Part shown: one piece after another, positions 34,548 through 45,760 of the stretch | Layout of the letters: every line of letters starts with the position of its first letter | Numbering within the stretch: position 1 is the stretch's first letter | NCBI GenBank assembly: GCA_947685225.1 | Contig: CANTUV010000012.1 | Coordinates: 2,790,001 to 2,854,000, forward strand | DNA length: 64,000 bases | Source: Garcia nutans | Taxonomy: Eukaryota > Streptophyta > Magnoliopsida > Malpighiales > Euphorbiaceae | Direction: 5' to 3' | The notes under the pieces: generated by a model | The model's input: only the letters and a program-made list of their open reading frames with translations | Database searches by the model: none | Told to the model about the DNA's origin: nothing | Translations under genes and position numbers: made by a program

Positions 34548-36622
34548 CTACAATAAAGACACAAAACTAGAAGGTAAAGAATCAAGAGATTCTTCACTGT
34601 CAGCAAGTAACGATTCTTTATACATAATAATGAGTACAGGCTGCCCTACATCTATCTCTCTTGCTCTTGTATAAAAAGTATGTTTTGCTTTTTCTTCTTG
34701 CTTATTTTCTCTCACCAATGGGCCATTTATTTGTTTGCTTACTTTTTTTTGACTCTCGGCCTCTTTTCCCTTTCTGCACTCACTCACTTTATTATTTTCT
34801 CTCTCCCTACCCTTAGAATTACCCTTGGGTGTTGAAGAAACATCGTTTGCCGAATTTGAACCCCCTTGGTTCATTTTGGCCGAAACTTCTTTCTCCCTCT
34901 CTAGCATCCTCTTTTGATCTTCATACACCTCTTGAGGTGATAATGGTGCTAGAACAACCTTCTTTCCGTCATAAGTAAAGGTATACTTATTAGAAAGCCA
35001 TCATGTTGTGCCCTTCTATCATGCTGCCATGGTCTTCCTAATAGTAAATGTCCAGCTTGCATTGGTACTACATCACACAAAACCTCATCTTTATACCACC
35101 CAATGGAGAATGGTACCTTGACTTGCTTCAACACTTTTACTTCCCCAGCGTCATTGAACCATTGCAACTTGTAAGGATTGGGATGCTTAAAACAAGCTAA
35201 TCCAAATTTATCCACCATTGTAGTACTAGCATCATTGGTACAACTTCCACCATCAATGATAAGTGTACAAACCTTACCATTCACCAAAAACCTAGAGTGG
35301 AAAAGATTCTCCCTTTGATCCAAGCCTTCTTCCTTGACTTGAATATTCAAGGCTCTTCTAGTAACAAGCATCTCTCCGTGTTCAGCATTCAATACTTGAT
35401 TCTCCCAAGCCTCTTCATCATATTCGGCCCTATCACCACATTCGGCCTCCTCTTCTTCTTCATGTTCAGATTCTGATTCAATTTCCCCTTCATGGGTAGC
35501 AATCATCACCCTCTTATTCGGACTTTGAGAAGCAATGTGTCCACTTCCCAAACACTTGTAGCATTTAATTTCCCTACTTGGAGTAGGTCTAGAAGGTGTT
35601 TCCTTGGCTTTTTTTGCATCCCCATTATTCGGCTTCTTGAAATTAGGATTGTAGGAAGAATTCTTTTGGAAAGAACCCTTGTAATCCCCTTTATAGGAAC
35701 CTCCACTCGAACTTGAACCCTTGAAGTTTGAAAAATTTCCACTAGCTTTAGAGTAGCTAGTTTTCGAAATAGCTTTATTCTTCAATCTTCTCTCTATCTT
35801 CATGGCCTTTTGAACTAACTCTTCCATTGTGTTGAATTCATACATCTCCAATTCATTGGCTATGTTCAAATTCAATCCCCCAAGAAATCGTGACATCTTC
35901 TTGTCTTCATCTTCATCAATATTTGCCCTAGCCATGATCATCTTCATCTCTTTGTGGTACTTTTCCATACTTCTTCCACCTTGAACTAGTCTTGCTAATC
36001 GATTGTACAAATCCCGAATGTAGTGAGATGGTATAAATCGGCTTCTCATTAGTTCTTTCAAGGTTGACCATTCAGGAATAGGCCTCATACCTTTCCCTCT
36101 CCTATTAGCTTTCAATTGATCCCACCAAAAGGTAGCATACCCTTTGAACTCTACGGCTGCCAAAACTGATTTCTTCTCTTCGGTGTAGTTATGGCATTCG
36201 AAAATCTGCTCAACTTTCCTCTCCCATTCTATGAACTCTTCTGCATTGTTCTTCCCTTCAAAGGAAGGAATCTTCATCTTGATGGAAGTAAGGTCACCAT
36301 CAGTGGTAGGTTGATTTCCACCTTCATCTTCATCTTCTACCCTTTCGGCTGCTTCTAGGGCTTCAAGATTTCCTTGCCCTTCTCTCCTAAGCACTCTTCT
36401 AGCTCCCATTATGGGATTTGGATGTGCGGCTGGCTGCCCTTGTTGCACTTGCTGAATTTGTTGCACTTATTGCATTTGTTGTGCTTGCCGTGCTGCATTC
36501 TCTTGCAATCTAGTATCCATCATCTCCATTCGACCAAGCATTGCTGCCAAAGTCTCATTAAGCCTAGCCAAGCTTTCGGCCATAGCTCCTTCTTTGCTAG
36601 TCTCTTCTCCTTTTCCAGCCAT
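34548..36622 (-). pseudogene. Gypsy gag and protease
   Basis: Gag starts with ATG at 36622 (MAGKGEET). A TAA near 36469 interrupts a glutamine-rich stretch where CAA is expected. Gag core sequence follows (VEFKGYATFWWDQLK near 36140), then a zinc knuckle at 35522-35563 whose final Cys is replaced by Ser (CYKCLGSGHIASQS). The protease carries IIDGGSC near 35250. A one-base insertion near 34990 and a TAG at 34548, where CAG is expected, end the open frames before RT. Gag packages the element RNA and the protease would cut the polyprotein. Both are inactive here. Confidence 0.88.
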
Positions 36623-37445
36623 GTTAACAACCAAACAAACTCAAAGAAACAAGATTAGTAATAATCTAAATTCACTCAAGTGTTTAGAATTACCTCACTT
36701 TTCTTGTCTTCCTTGATTGCACTTCGGAACCAAGCTCACCAACCAACAATTGTCAAGTCGTTCAAGAAACTAGAACCTAAATCCTAGAACTAGATAGAAA
36801 ACAAGACAAGTTTCCGGAGGCAATACAAGGTAATTTGCACTACACGATATAAAATCAAGTATCGACACAAACAAATGATACTTAGCAATTTAATGGAATT
36901 AAAAGCTAGATAAAGAAATCAGAAACAATGAAGCCAATAAATAAGACAAATTTGGATATAATGAATCAAAAACAACCAACACTTGGCAAGCTGCTTTATG
37001 GACCTAATCAATTCTACCCAAAACGCTAGCTTCTAGACTCTAATTCCCACCTATAACACTCAAATAACATGAATATTAAGGTCTGATTTTCGAATTCCAA
37101 AAGCCCTCAAAAGGTGAAATTTTTCGCCCAAAAATTTTATTACTTCTAACCCACCTAGATCTGATCCTTAGCACCCAAATAGCAAGAATATCAAACAATT
37201 TTTGTTGAGGTGGTTTTGTACTTTTTTTTTGCTTCCTCTCACTATCCCCTTGATTCGGGTGCAAGGCCTAGGTTTCGAAATTACTCTTTGAACAATCTTT
37301 AGGCTTTTCGAATTTTGATATATGACTTTTTTTTTTGAAAATTAAAGACTAGACTCTCTAAGAACCCTAAATCGCAGAAACTTAAAAGACCCAAATTAAC
37401 AAACCCTAGAAAGACAAAGTAGATAAAAATTACTTTGTAGCAAGG
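36623..37445 (-). other. Gypsy untranslated leader
   Basis: A non-coding stretch between the primer-binding site and the gag start, as expected in this minus-strand element. A 62-codon frame here (37076-37264) shows no known motif. Confidence 0.6.
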
Positions 37446-37457
37446 CTCTGATACCAA
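37446..37457 (-). other. Primer-binding site of the gypsy element
   Basis: The minus strand reads TGGTATCAGAGC, complementary to the 3' end of initiator tRNA-Met, one base from the LTR edge. Confidence 0.9.
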
Positions 37458-37458
37458 A

Positions 37459-38381
37459 TGACGTGGACCCTTAGCAACGATGCAGCAAACCCAACGTATA
37501 ACAATGGTAGAGAACTCCTTGAAACTTGATAATCACCTCTTAAGGAACCCAGCGCCTATAAAGAGATGTGAACTCACTATGATTGAAGGATTTAGTTGGT
37601 AAGAAGAAGGAAAACGCCACAACTCTTGTTGATAAGTAAACCTAATTCTTGATGCAAAGAAAAAATTAAAGAATCCACTCTAATCTCTCTCACACGAAAA
37701 TTCAACAGAAGAACTTGTAGAAGAATTTGAAAATTTTTATTAATTGTTGTAGTATGAAATTCGGCCTAATAGTGCCCTTAAATAAGGGTTACAAAATTCC
37801 TAATTGCATATGAAAAATTAAGACTAAAACATTCCTAATTGCATAAGGAAAACATTCCTAATTGCATAAGGAAAACATTCCTAATTGCATAAGGAAAATT
37901 AAGACTAAAACATTCCTAATTGCATAAGGAAAACATTCCTAATTGCATAAGGAAAACAGTATGGAAACAAAATCCTAATCCACTAAGGAAAATATAAAGT
38001 ATGGAAACAAAATCCTAATCCACTAAGGAAAATATAAAGTATGGAAACAACCAAACTAATCCCTTCAACATAAGAAACGCCCCACACTATTTGGGCTGTC
38101 CATGAGCCTTAAATTACTTTCCAAGGCTTTATATGAACCCCCATGAACCTTTCTTGCACGTTGAACCTTTCTTTAGCTAGCCTTTAGCTTCCACACTAAG
38201 CATCATAATCAGCTTTGGTGTGACTTCTTCAAGCTCTATCTCCATCTTCTTAAATGATAATTCTTGAAGCTCTTTGGAAATCTCTTCTTAAATATGCAAA
38301 GCCATACTAGCTTGATATCTCTTTGCCTTGCTCCTAGTGATTGGTCCACTTGCTAGCTTCAAGGGGTCCTTTCTTACATCA
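37459..38381 (-). repeat. Gypsy 5' LTR (right copy)
   Basis: 923 bp. It matches the left LTR but has six rather than four units of the CCTAATTGCATAAGG minisatellite (37799-37955), which accounts for most of the length difference. The first bases are TGACGTGG, a C-to-T change relative to the left copy. Confidence 0.92.
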
Positions 38382-38500
38382 ACATGATTGCTGCATGGAA
38401 GATGTTATGATCACTCTTCACATAGAGGCAAATTTCGCACGACTTTAGAATGTTTATTGTTCCCTTAAATGCAGCATCAATCAGTTCTGCCCAAAAATTG
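38382..38500 (-). pseudogene. Cinnamoyl-CoA reductase-like SDR, upstream exon fragment
   Basis: Minus-strand translation gives AELIDAAFKGTINILKSC followed by a degraded segment and AAIM just before the gypsy target duplication. AELIDPAVKGT-like sequence is a conserved block of extended short-chain reductases, located directly before the SSxAAV...NGKP block that resumes at 31073 on the other side of the transposon. An AG dinucleotide near 38500 may be the exon's splice acceptor. No exons further upstream (with the GxxGxxG cofactor site) are visible. Confidence 0.7.
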
Positions 38501-38678
38501 ATAAGCACGCCAAAAGATAACTAGGATTAACACTTCATAATTAAGCATTTAATCAAACTTGAGTTTATAAAAATGTTATGTTCCATAGACCAGGACCGTA
38601 TTGCAGGGCGATTGATTTGGAAATTTAGTTCAATTGGCTTTTGCTTGGTTAAATTCACCAAAGGGAGCTTTGACCTTA

Positions 38679-39373
38679 GAGTTTGTTTGGATGAGGGTAC
38701 TCTGAGATTTCATAAATTAGAGTACAGTAGGGTAAAATAGAGTGAAGTAAAGTATTAATATTTATTATGTTTGGAAGAAATATATGGTATTTGAATCATG
38801 AGCCAAGGTTATACTTAAAATTATAAATATATCCTTGTACATTTTAACTCTTATTTTTTTTATTTTTTTAAATAATGTCAATCTTAATAAATCTTTAATA
38901 TTAATATATTATTTTTAAAATAAGGTTGATATATTTTTTAAATTAATATTTTAATAACAATCTCACAAAATATTTAATATTAGTTCTAATAAATATTAAA
39001 TTTTTTATACACTAATATAAATTCGTCAAAATTATACAAATGAGCAAAAATTAATCTTATAATACATATTAAATGCTTGTTTGTTGCTATCAATTTTATT
39101 AAATAATTGTTGGTTGAAAAAAAAGAATAAAGAATAACTATGGAATTTTTATGAAAAAGACAAGGGTAATATTGGAATAATATATAGTTAACATCCAAAA
39201 ACCTCCAATTTGGAGGTACAATGAAATGAAAGAAAACCTATCCTTTTTAAACCTTCAAAAACCTCCTAGATCCTTCCCATACTTTATTACACTTTCAAAT
39301 ATCTCCACCCAAACACTATACAAAACTCTTCATTCTCTATAAACCCTCCCACTACCTCCATCCAAACAAGCTC
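38679..39373. mobile_element. PIF/Harbinger-like non-autonomous DNA transposon
   Basis: A 695 bp insert begins GAGTTTGTTTGGATG and ends CATCCAAACAAGCTC, giving 15 bp inverted repeats with one mismatch. It is flanked by TTA on both sides (38676-38678 and 39374-39376). The sister LTR at about 40110 lacks it. TTA duplication and GAGC..GTTTGG ends suit PIF/Harbinger. No transposase is encoded. Confidence 0.7.
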
Positions 39374-39701
39374 TTAAGTTCATCAAATGGGGCTTTAAAC
39401 CGTGGATCTCATTAAGAGAGAGCTTCAGACCTCTATTATTCTTTTTGATAAACTCTGCTTCTCTTTTTATTAATCATAAAGTCATTTAAATAGGATAAAT
39501 CTTATTACATAAATTGGAAAGTCATATTATAAGCTTCCTAATCTATATTTTAGGATTCCTAAATAAATAAATCTATTATAGAAACAACTCAATATTAAAT
39601 ATAAATAACTCAATAGTAAATAGAAACTATAAATTCCTAATTTAGGAACCAAATAAAATATATTATTCTTCTTATAGATTTTTTCTATTTAGGAATCTAA
39701 C

Positions 39702-39980
39702 ATTACTCTCCACCTGAAGAAAGAGCTTATCCTCAAGCTCGAAACATGGATAAACTAGTTTTGAAAAATGTTGATACTCTAGGATTTTCAGTTCCCCCAC
39801 TTGTTCTTCCTTCATATTTGGATCACAAGTGTCTCCCAACTTTAGCAAAAATAGCTTATTACACTGTTGTGCGGTTGTATCCAGTTCATCATAGTTATAA
39901 CACAAACCCTTTGCTCTCCATTTTGCCATTTCAATCATTGATAATTTGTTTTTTTTTTTGAGGAATTGCTTATTTTATTA
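39702..39980 (-). pseudogene. Gypsy gag zinc-knuckle remnant
   Basis: Minus-strand translation near 39870-39920 reads RAKGLCYNYDELDTTAQQC..LFLL. This resembles the CCHC knuckle preceding the protease in Tekay/Retand-type gypsy elements, with the second Cys replaced by Tyr. It is all that remains of this element's coding capacity. Confidence 0.55.
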
Positions 39981-40416
39981 GGTTCTGATACCAAATTATT
40001 ATGTTCCATAGATCAGGATTGCATCACAGGGTGATTGATTTGGAAATTTAGCTCAATTTACTTTTCCTTAGTGATTTAGCTCAATTTACTTTTCCTTAGT
40101 TAAACTCATCGAAGGGAGCTTTGATATTGAACTCATCAAAGGGAGCTTTAAACCTTGGACCTCATTAAGAGAGAACTCCATACATCTATAATTATTTTTT
40201 ATAAATTCTGCTTCTTTTTTTATTAATCATAAAGTCCTTTAAATAGGACAAATCTTATTACAAAAATAAGAAAATCATATTATAAACTTCCTAATCTATA
40301 TTTTAGGATTCTGAAACAAATAAATCTATTATAAAAAACAACTTAATTAAATAGAAAATAACTCAATAGTAAATAGAAACTCTAAATTCTTAATTGAGGA
40401 ACATAATAAAATATAT

Positions 40417-40734
40417 GGCCAAATATACATGTAGCCCATAAATTTATAGCGTTTAGTCATTTTACCTCGTGAACTTTTATTTTAACCATCTTATCTCTGT
40501 ACTTGTCTATTTTTTTACTAATAGACATTTATACTAATGAATTAGTCACTTTGCCTCTTATTTTTGTATATTTTATACTAAGTAAATACGTTAAGTGATT
40601 CGGTGTGACTTAGCGAATTTATATTTATAAGTTAAAAAAAACATAAGTTGAGGGAGCCATATGGTTAAATTAAAAGTTTAAGGGGCAAATTGACTAAATG
40701 TTACAAATTCAAGGGGCTAAATATGTATTTGGCC
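40417..40734. mobile_element. Mutator-like MITE with long terminal inverted repeats
   Basis: A 318 bp insert has ends GGCCAAATA...TATTTGGCC and diverged inverted repeats of about 90 bp (TTTAGTCA, AACTTTTA and TTTAACCAT are shared in both arms in order). It is flanked by a perfect 9 bp duplication AAAATATAT (40408-40416 and 40735-40743). A 9 bp duplication and long inverted repeats point to the Mutator superfamily. Non-coding. Confidence 0.8.
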
Positions 40735-40766
40735 AAAATATATTATTCTTATTATAGACTTTTTCG

Positions 40767-42062
40767 GTTATATTCAATAAGAGACAGTATTTGACATTGT
40801 CATTCTTTCTTCATAATTCCTCTCGATTGAGAAAAAAAGAGAGTCAAATGACGCTTTTTATTTTCAAAATTTTAGCTAAGTTGAAATTCATGATGTTTAC
40901 TGACCAACAAATACTAAGAGCAATGAGTATATCATTTGTCTAAAAATTAACAAATAAAATTAGATTCCAGCATAGAGTATATCGAACGGTAATTGACAGT
41001 TGACGACAGACAGATCTTGAAAAATAGATCGAAGCGGAGAAGGACAACACATTGTCGAAAATAACTTGAAAACGTACATAAACAATCTAACAAACTGATT
41101 ATATGGTTATAACAACTAGTATAAATAATCAAGAACATCAGCCCACCTGTTTATGCGAATCCACCATTTCATCCAATCAAGCAAAGCCTCAGATTCAGCA
41201 AAATTTGCTTCCGTAAAACAGAGAATGTAATTGTATTCCTGTCTGCAAAAAAGATTAATTTATTCAAGAACGGTAGCGTTAAAGCCAAACGCGTAGCATG
41301 GGGAGAAGAATGGGCAGAAGCTTTCGTGGTTTATAATGTGGAAACGCACCGTATAATGTGGTTTGGGAGTAGATTTTGAAGTAAAATACTTAATATTTTA
41401 TGATTTTAAAATATTTTTTAAATTTAACTGAAAATATGTTATATGTATATATATATCTTTTATACTTCACACATATATTTTTAACATATTAATTATCACA
41501 AATTGAAAGAAAGTGATTATTGCTGAAATCGAAAAAAAAAAGAAGAAAGTGCACATTTTTTAAGAAATAAAAATTGAATAGTTTTAAATATTCCAAAATT
41601 TTTTATTCTATTGCTATAATCAGCTCATATCTTCTTTTTTTCTATAACTTTGTGTTAAAAATATTAATGAAACAAATAAACTAATTTCTTATTATTTGAA
41701 CATATGCAAGTAAAATGATTTTTTTATTATTTGAACATCTAAATTTATTCTTATAAAATAAAAACAAATTTTATAACATTGTAAAATAAAAAATAAATTT
41801 TTGGGATTACAAATTTACAATATCACTTGTATTATAGATATTACATTGTAATTTATTTTATTTAAAAATAATTAATTAAAAGTAAAAAAAAATGGAATTA
41901 TAAGAAAAGGGTTAAAATTGATTTTAGGAAAAAAAATTTAATGATATCCAATTCCTAATACACATTTAATGCTCTAAAATATGTGTGAGAAAATATTGTA
42001 GTAGTAAGAATAACTTCGCATCTCTGTTTTCACAGCTCAGCGCTTTGAACTGATAAGATGAG
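40767..42062. other. Intergenic stretch with one possible orphan exon
   Basis: Mostly AT-rich and non-coding. 41147-41242 on the minus strand is an exon-like segment, listed separately. Confidence 0.5.
41147..41242 (-). pseudogene. Possible orphan exon, unrecognised
   Basis: On the minus strand a 96 bp segment is preceded by TTTTTTGCAG and followed by GTGGGC, so it has exon-like borders. It is open and reads NYILCFTEANF..ALLDWMKWW, with fairly rich codon use against an AT-rich background. I recognise no family. Neighbouring exons were not found, so this may be a gene fragment or chance. Confidence 0.25.
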
Positions 42063-42067
42063 AGAAG

Positions 42068-42329
42068 TGATACAATTAACATAAGAAATAGAGAATTGAA
42101 AGCACAAAAAAAGGGAATAAAAGCAAGCTGCTGCTTGTTATATATTTCAAAAAAGAAGTGGCCTTTAAATAGGCTGACAAGAAAACAAAAAAGAAAAAGA
42201 AAAACGTGGGCATCAGATGCCCACTAAACGACTATCCAACATAGCTTAATAATAAGGAAATAACCACTGCTAACTTTCTAAATAATAGAATAGAATAAAT
42301 TAATAAAATAAATTGATAAATATCTAACA
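42068..42329 (-). repeat. Copia A 3' LTR
   Basis: TGATACAATTAACAT to ATATCTAACA, 262 bp. It matches 53171-53485, which has an extra internal duplication of about 80 bp. Confidence 0.9.
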
Positions 42330-42365
42330 ATCCCTCCTTTAAACTGAAAACTTTCAAGTTTTAGT

Positions 42366-43332
42366 TTATGCAGCTCCATCTCCAGTTAGATTTTCCATAG
42401 CGCAAACGCCCGACAACTTTCTCAGACTTAGGAAGGGAAGTAATCTGAGAGGTTTAGTAAATATATATGCTAGTTGATCTTCACTTCGGCTATACTTCAA
42501 CTCAATTACTCCACCATTGCTCAAGTCTCTTAAAAAATAATACTTCACGTTAATATGCTTGCTTCTTCCATGTAGCACAGGATTCTTGGATAGCTTGATG
42601 GCTGAGTTGTTGTCACAAAAAATTCTAGTGGCTTTATCTTGCTTGAACTGAAGCTCCTCAAGAATATTTCTTAACCAAATAGCTTGGCAAGCACAAGTTG
42701 TAGCAGCAACAAACTCAGCTTCTGCACTCGACAAAGTGACGATTGGTTGTTTCTTGGAGGACCACGAAACAGCCCCTGTGCCCAATAAGAAAACATATCC
42801 CGAAGTGCTCTTTCTATCATCCTGATCACTTGCATAATCACTATCAGTAAAGCCAAGAAAAACTGACTTTTCACTCTTCTTATTAACAACCCAAAATCCT
42901 TTGTTCCGTGCAAGTAATGAAGGATTCTTTTAGCAGCTAACAAGTGCATTTCAGTTGGATTCTCCATATATCTGCTTATGAGAGTAATAGAATACATGAT
43001 GTCAGATCTTTTAGCAGTTAGATACATCAAACTACCCACAATTTGCTTGTAAAGCATGCTGTCCACCTTCTTCCCTTTATGATCTTTATTTAGCTTCAAG
43101 CCAAACTCAGTTGGAGTGTTTGTAGGATTGCAATCCTTCATATGAAACCTGTTTAAAATCTCTGGTACATACTTCTTTTGGGAAATAAAAAACCCATCAT
43201 CAAATTGCACAACTTCTATGCCAAGAAAATAATGCCTCTTACCAAGATCAGACATTTCAAAGTCTTCCAACATAGACTTCATAAATTCTTTAAACATGAC
43301 ATCACAATTTCTAGTAAATATGAGATCATCAA
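42366..43332 (-). pseudogene. Copia A reverse transcriptase (3' part) and RNase H
   Basis: Minus-strand translation starts inside the RT catalytic motif (VDDLIF, just left of the copia B insertion). It runs through DLGKRHYFLGIEV, IVGSLMYLTAKRSD and then RNase H (WSSKKQPIVTLSSAEAEF near 42735, FCDNNSAIKLSKN near 42605) to a stop at 42366. A frame change near 42780 separates RT from RNase H. Loss of the last active-site context by insertion and shifts leaves no function. Confidence 0.9.
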
Positions 43333-43337
43333 CGTAC

Positions 43338-44222
43338 TAATAGGAAAGGAACCGTGATAAGTTCTTCCCCACTTGAATGAATCTATGAGGAGTGACTGAG
43401 TAAAAATTCAGCAAACAACCAATCTACAATCTGCCCAAGATGCACAAAAATCATTCACACATAAACACAATGATTTTTAACGTGGAAAACCCCTTCAATG
43501 TGAAGGATAAAAACCACGGGACCTCTCTTGGTCCAAGTAAAAGAACTCCACTATCAAAATTAATGTTTACAACAACTACAAGCTACTACAACAACCCTCA
43601 AGTAAAGTAGCAACACCAAATCAACCAAACATCAAGAAATAAACAAGAGAATGGAGAAAAAACACCCAAAATAGCTACTGTTCATGCCAATGGATGAGCT
43701 CCGGTTGTTCAAATCTGATCTCCACCGTTCATACTAAAGAACAATCAATTCTAAACTTTCTCACCAAAATTCAGCCAAATCCGATCACAAATGGCCATCC
43801 GATCGTCGGAGAAATGCAAACTGGTCGTTGTTGCAGAACTGCACGTAAATAGTACACTTCGAGACACAAATTCCGGAAATCTAACCGTCCAAAACAGATC
43901 TTCACCGTCCAGAATGAAGAACGATGAGTCCTCTAACTGCTATCAAAATTTCAGCCTGATCGGATCATGTATGGTCGTACGATCGCCGGAAAACCAAGAC
44001 TGCCCTGTTGACTCCCTTTGCAGAAAAAAAATCTCTTTCTTTTCTCTCCCTTTTCTCTCTTTCTTTCTTTTTAGTGACTGATAAAAATGACACACACATA
44101 CACACTTATGACTTAGGTTAATATTAGTATATAAATATGCTAAACATTAATAGCCTAATGGGTTAAAATAAGTGGGCTCAAATATTGGGTTTTCACATAG
44201 GAGGGAACCCAAAAACCTAACA
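43338..44222 (-). repeat. Copia B 3' LTR
   Basis: On + it starts TAATAGGAAAGG (the expected TG has decayed to TA) and ends AACCTAACA. It matches 48289-49175. It includes GCCGGAAAACCAAG and CTCTCTTTCTTTCTTTTT blocks. Confidence 0.9.
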
Positions 44223-44239
44223 ATTCTCCCCCTTCCAGA

Positions 44240-45760
44240 CTATGTGAAGGAGTTTGCCAAACCGGCAACTCTACAATATGCCTCAAATTTTTCTCTTGGT
44301 AAAGCCTTTGTGCACATATCAGAACCATTATCATCAGTATGTATCTTCTCAAGTTCAAGTTGCTTAGAATCCAAAATATCACGAATCCAATGATACCTCA
44401 TATCTATGTATTTGGATCTACCATGAAAAGTGGGATTTTTACCGAGATGAATAGCGCTATGACTGTCACAAAATAAGACATATCTCTTCTGTATAAAGCC
44501 AAGCTCATTCACTAACTTCTTCATCCAAAGCAATTCTTTACATACTTCAGTTGCTGCAATGAATTCGGCTTCTGTAGTAGACAATGCAATGCATTTCTGC
44601 AATCTAGATTGCCATGCCACAGCTCCCCCTACAAAAGTGATCAGATATCCAGAAGTAGACTTTCTTGAATCTGCATCCCCTGCCAAATCATAATCTGTAT
44701 AACCACTGAGAATAGGCTTCCCAGTCCCAAAACACAACTTCAAACTAGCAGTGCCACGGAGATATCTCAAAATCCACTTCACAGCATCCCAATGCTCTTT
44801 TCCTGGATTAGACAAAAATCTACTAACAGTACCAACTGCATGAGCTATGTCTGGCCTAGTGCAAACCATAACATACATCAAGCTACCTACTGCAGATACA
44901 TAAGGAACTTTCTGCATATATTCTTTCTCTTGCTCACTAGAAGGAGATTGTTTGCCACTCAATTTGAAAGACATGGCAAGAGGGGTACTTACATGTTTAG
45001 CTTTAGCCATATTAAATCGCTACAATACTTTCTCAATATACTTTTCTTGAGATAGCCACAACTTCTTGTATTTTCTATGATGGATGATCCTCAAGCCAAT
45101 AATCTTCTTTGCTGGCCCTAAATCCTTCATTGCAAAGGACTTGCTCAACTCTTTCTTCAAGCTATCAATTCTTGAAGAACTAGAACCCGTAATGAGCATA
45201 TCATCAACATATAGCAACATGATGATAAAATCACTATCAGAAAATCTCTGCACAAAAACACAATGATCAGAAGTAGTCTTCTTGTAGCCTTGTTGAACCA
45301 TAACTGACTCAAACTTCTTATACCATTGCCTAGGTGCTTGTTTCAGCCCATACAAACTCTTTTTCAGTTTGCAAACATAATTTTCTTTTCTTTTTACCAC
45401 AAAACCTTCAGGTTGTTCCATGTAGATTTTCTCCTCTAAGTCACCATGAAGGAAGGCTATTTTAACATCCATTTGCTCAACCTCTAAATCAAGAGTAGCA
45501 GCTAATTCCAAAATAACACGAATTGATGACATCTTGACCACTGGTGAGAAAATCTCCTCAAAGTCAACTCCCTTTTTCTGACTAAAGCCCTTGACAACTA
45601 ATCTAACTTTATATCGTGGAGATGATGAATTCTCTTCTTGCTTTATTTTATAGATCCACCTATTCTTCAAGGTTTTTCTATCTTTAGGAAGCTTCATTAA
45701 TTCAAAGGTGTGATTATCAGCTAAAGATTGCATTTCATCTTTTATAGCTGCAATCCATTA
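44240..45760 (-). pseudogene. Copia B reverse transcriptase and RNase H
   Basis: One minus-strand frame covers RT (FSPVVKMSSIR near 45540, KIAFLHGDLEE near 45450, LYGLKQAPRQWYKKFE near 45340, LLYVDDMLITG near 45210) and RNase H (VGGAVAWQSRLQKCIALS near 44620, FCDSHSAIHLGKNP near 44470). It is broken only by a TAG near 45020, where CAG is expected, and it ends at 44240. It copies and degrades element RNA in a live relative. This is the best preserved of the copia RT genes in the window. Confidence 0.92.

Larger units (their letters stand above)
31074..38381 (-). mobile_element. Full-length Ty3/gypsy retrotransposon (possibly CRM lineage), degenerate
   Basis: A 7,308 bp element on the minus strand bounded by related LTRs (31074-31952 and 37459-38381). 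It is flanked by a perfect 5 bp target duplication ACATG (31069-31073 and 38382-38386). The primer-binding site complementary to initiator tRNA-Met (GCTCTGATACCA on +, 37446-37457) lies next to the right LTR. A polypurine tract (CTCCCCCTCTTC on + near 31955) lies next to the left LTR. Gag, protease, RT, RNase H and integrase are in gypsy order. Coding extends into the 3' LTR, a feature reported for CRM-type elements. Several stops and frameshifts make it non-autonomous. Confidence 0.92.
38579..40766 (-). mobile_element. Internally deleted Ty3/gypsy remnant
   Basis: Two related LTRs, 38579-39701 (with a nested transposon) and 40002-40766 (truncated, with a nested transposon), flank only 300 bp of internal sequence. 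Both begin TGTTCCATAGA. A tRNA-Met-type primer site (GGTTCTGATACCA on +) lies at 39981-39993 beside the right LTR. The right LTR loses its end near 40766, so no target duplication can be read. Confidence 0.75.

Noticed and set aside
37446..37457. GCTCTGATACCA and similar strings as tRNA genes (also at 48274, 53157, 39981 and 61900)
   Set aside because: They are retrotransposon primer-binding sites complementary to tRNA-Met, not tRNA genes. No cloverleaf surrounds them.
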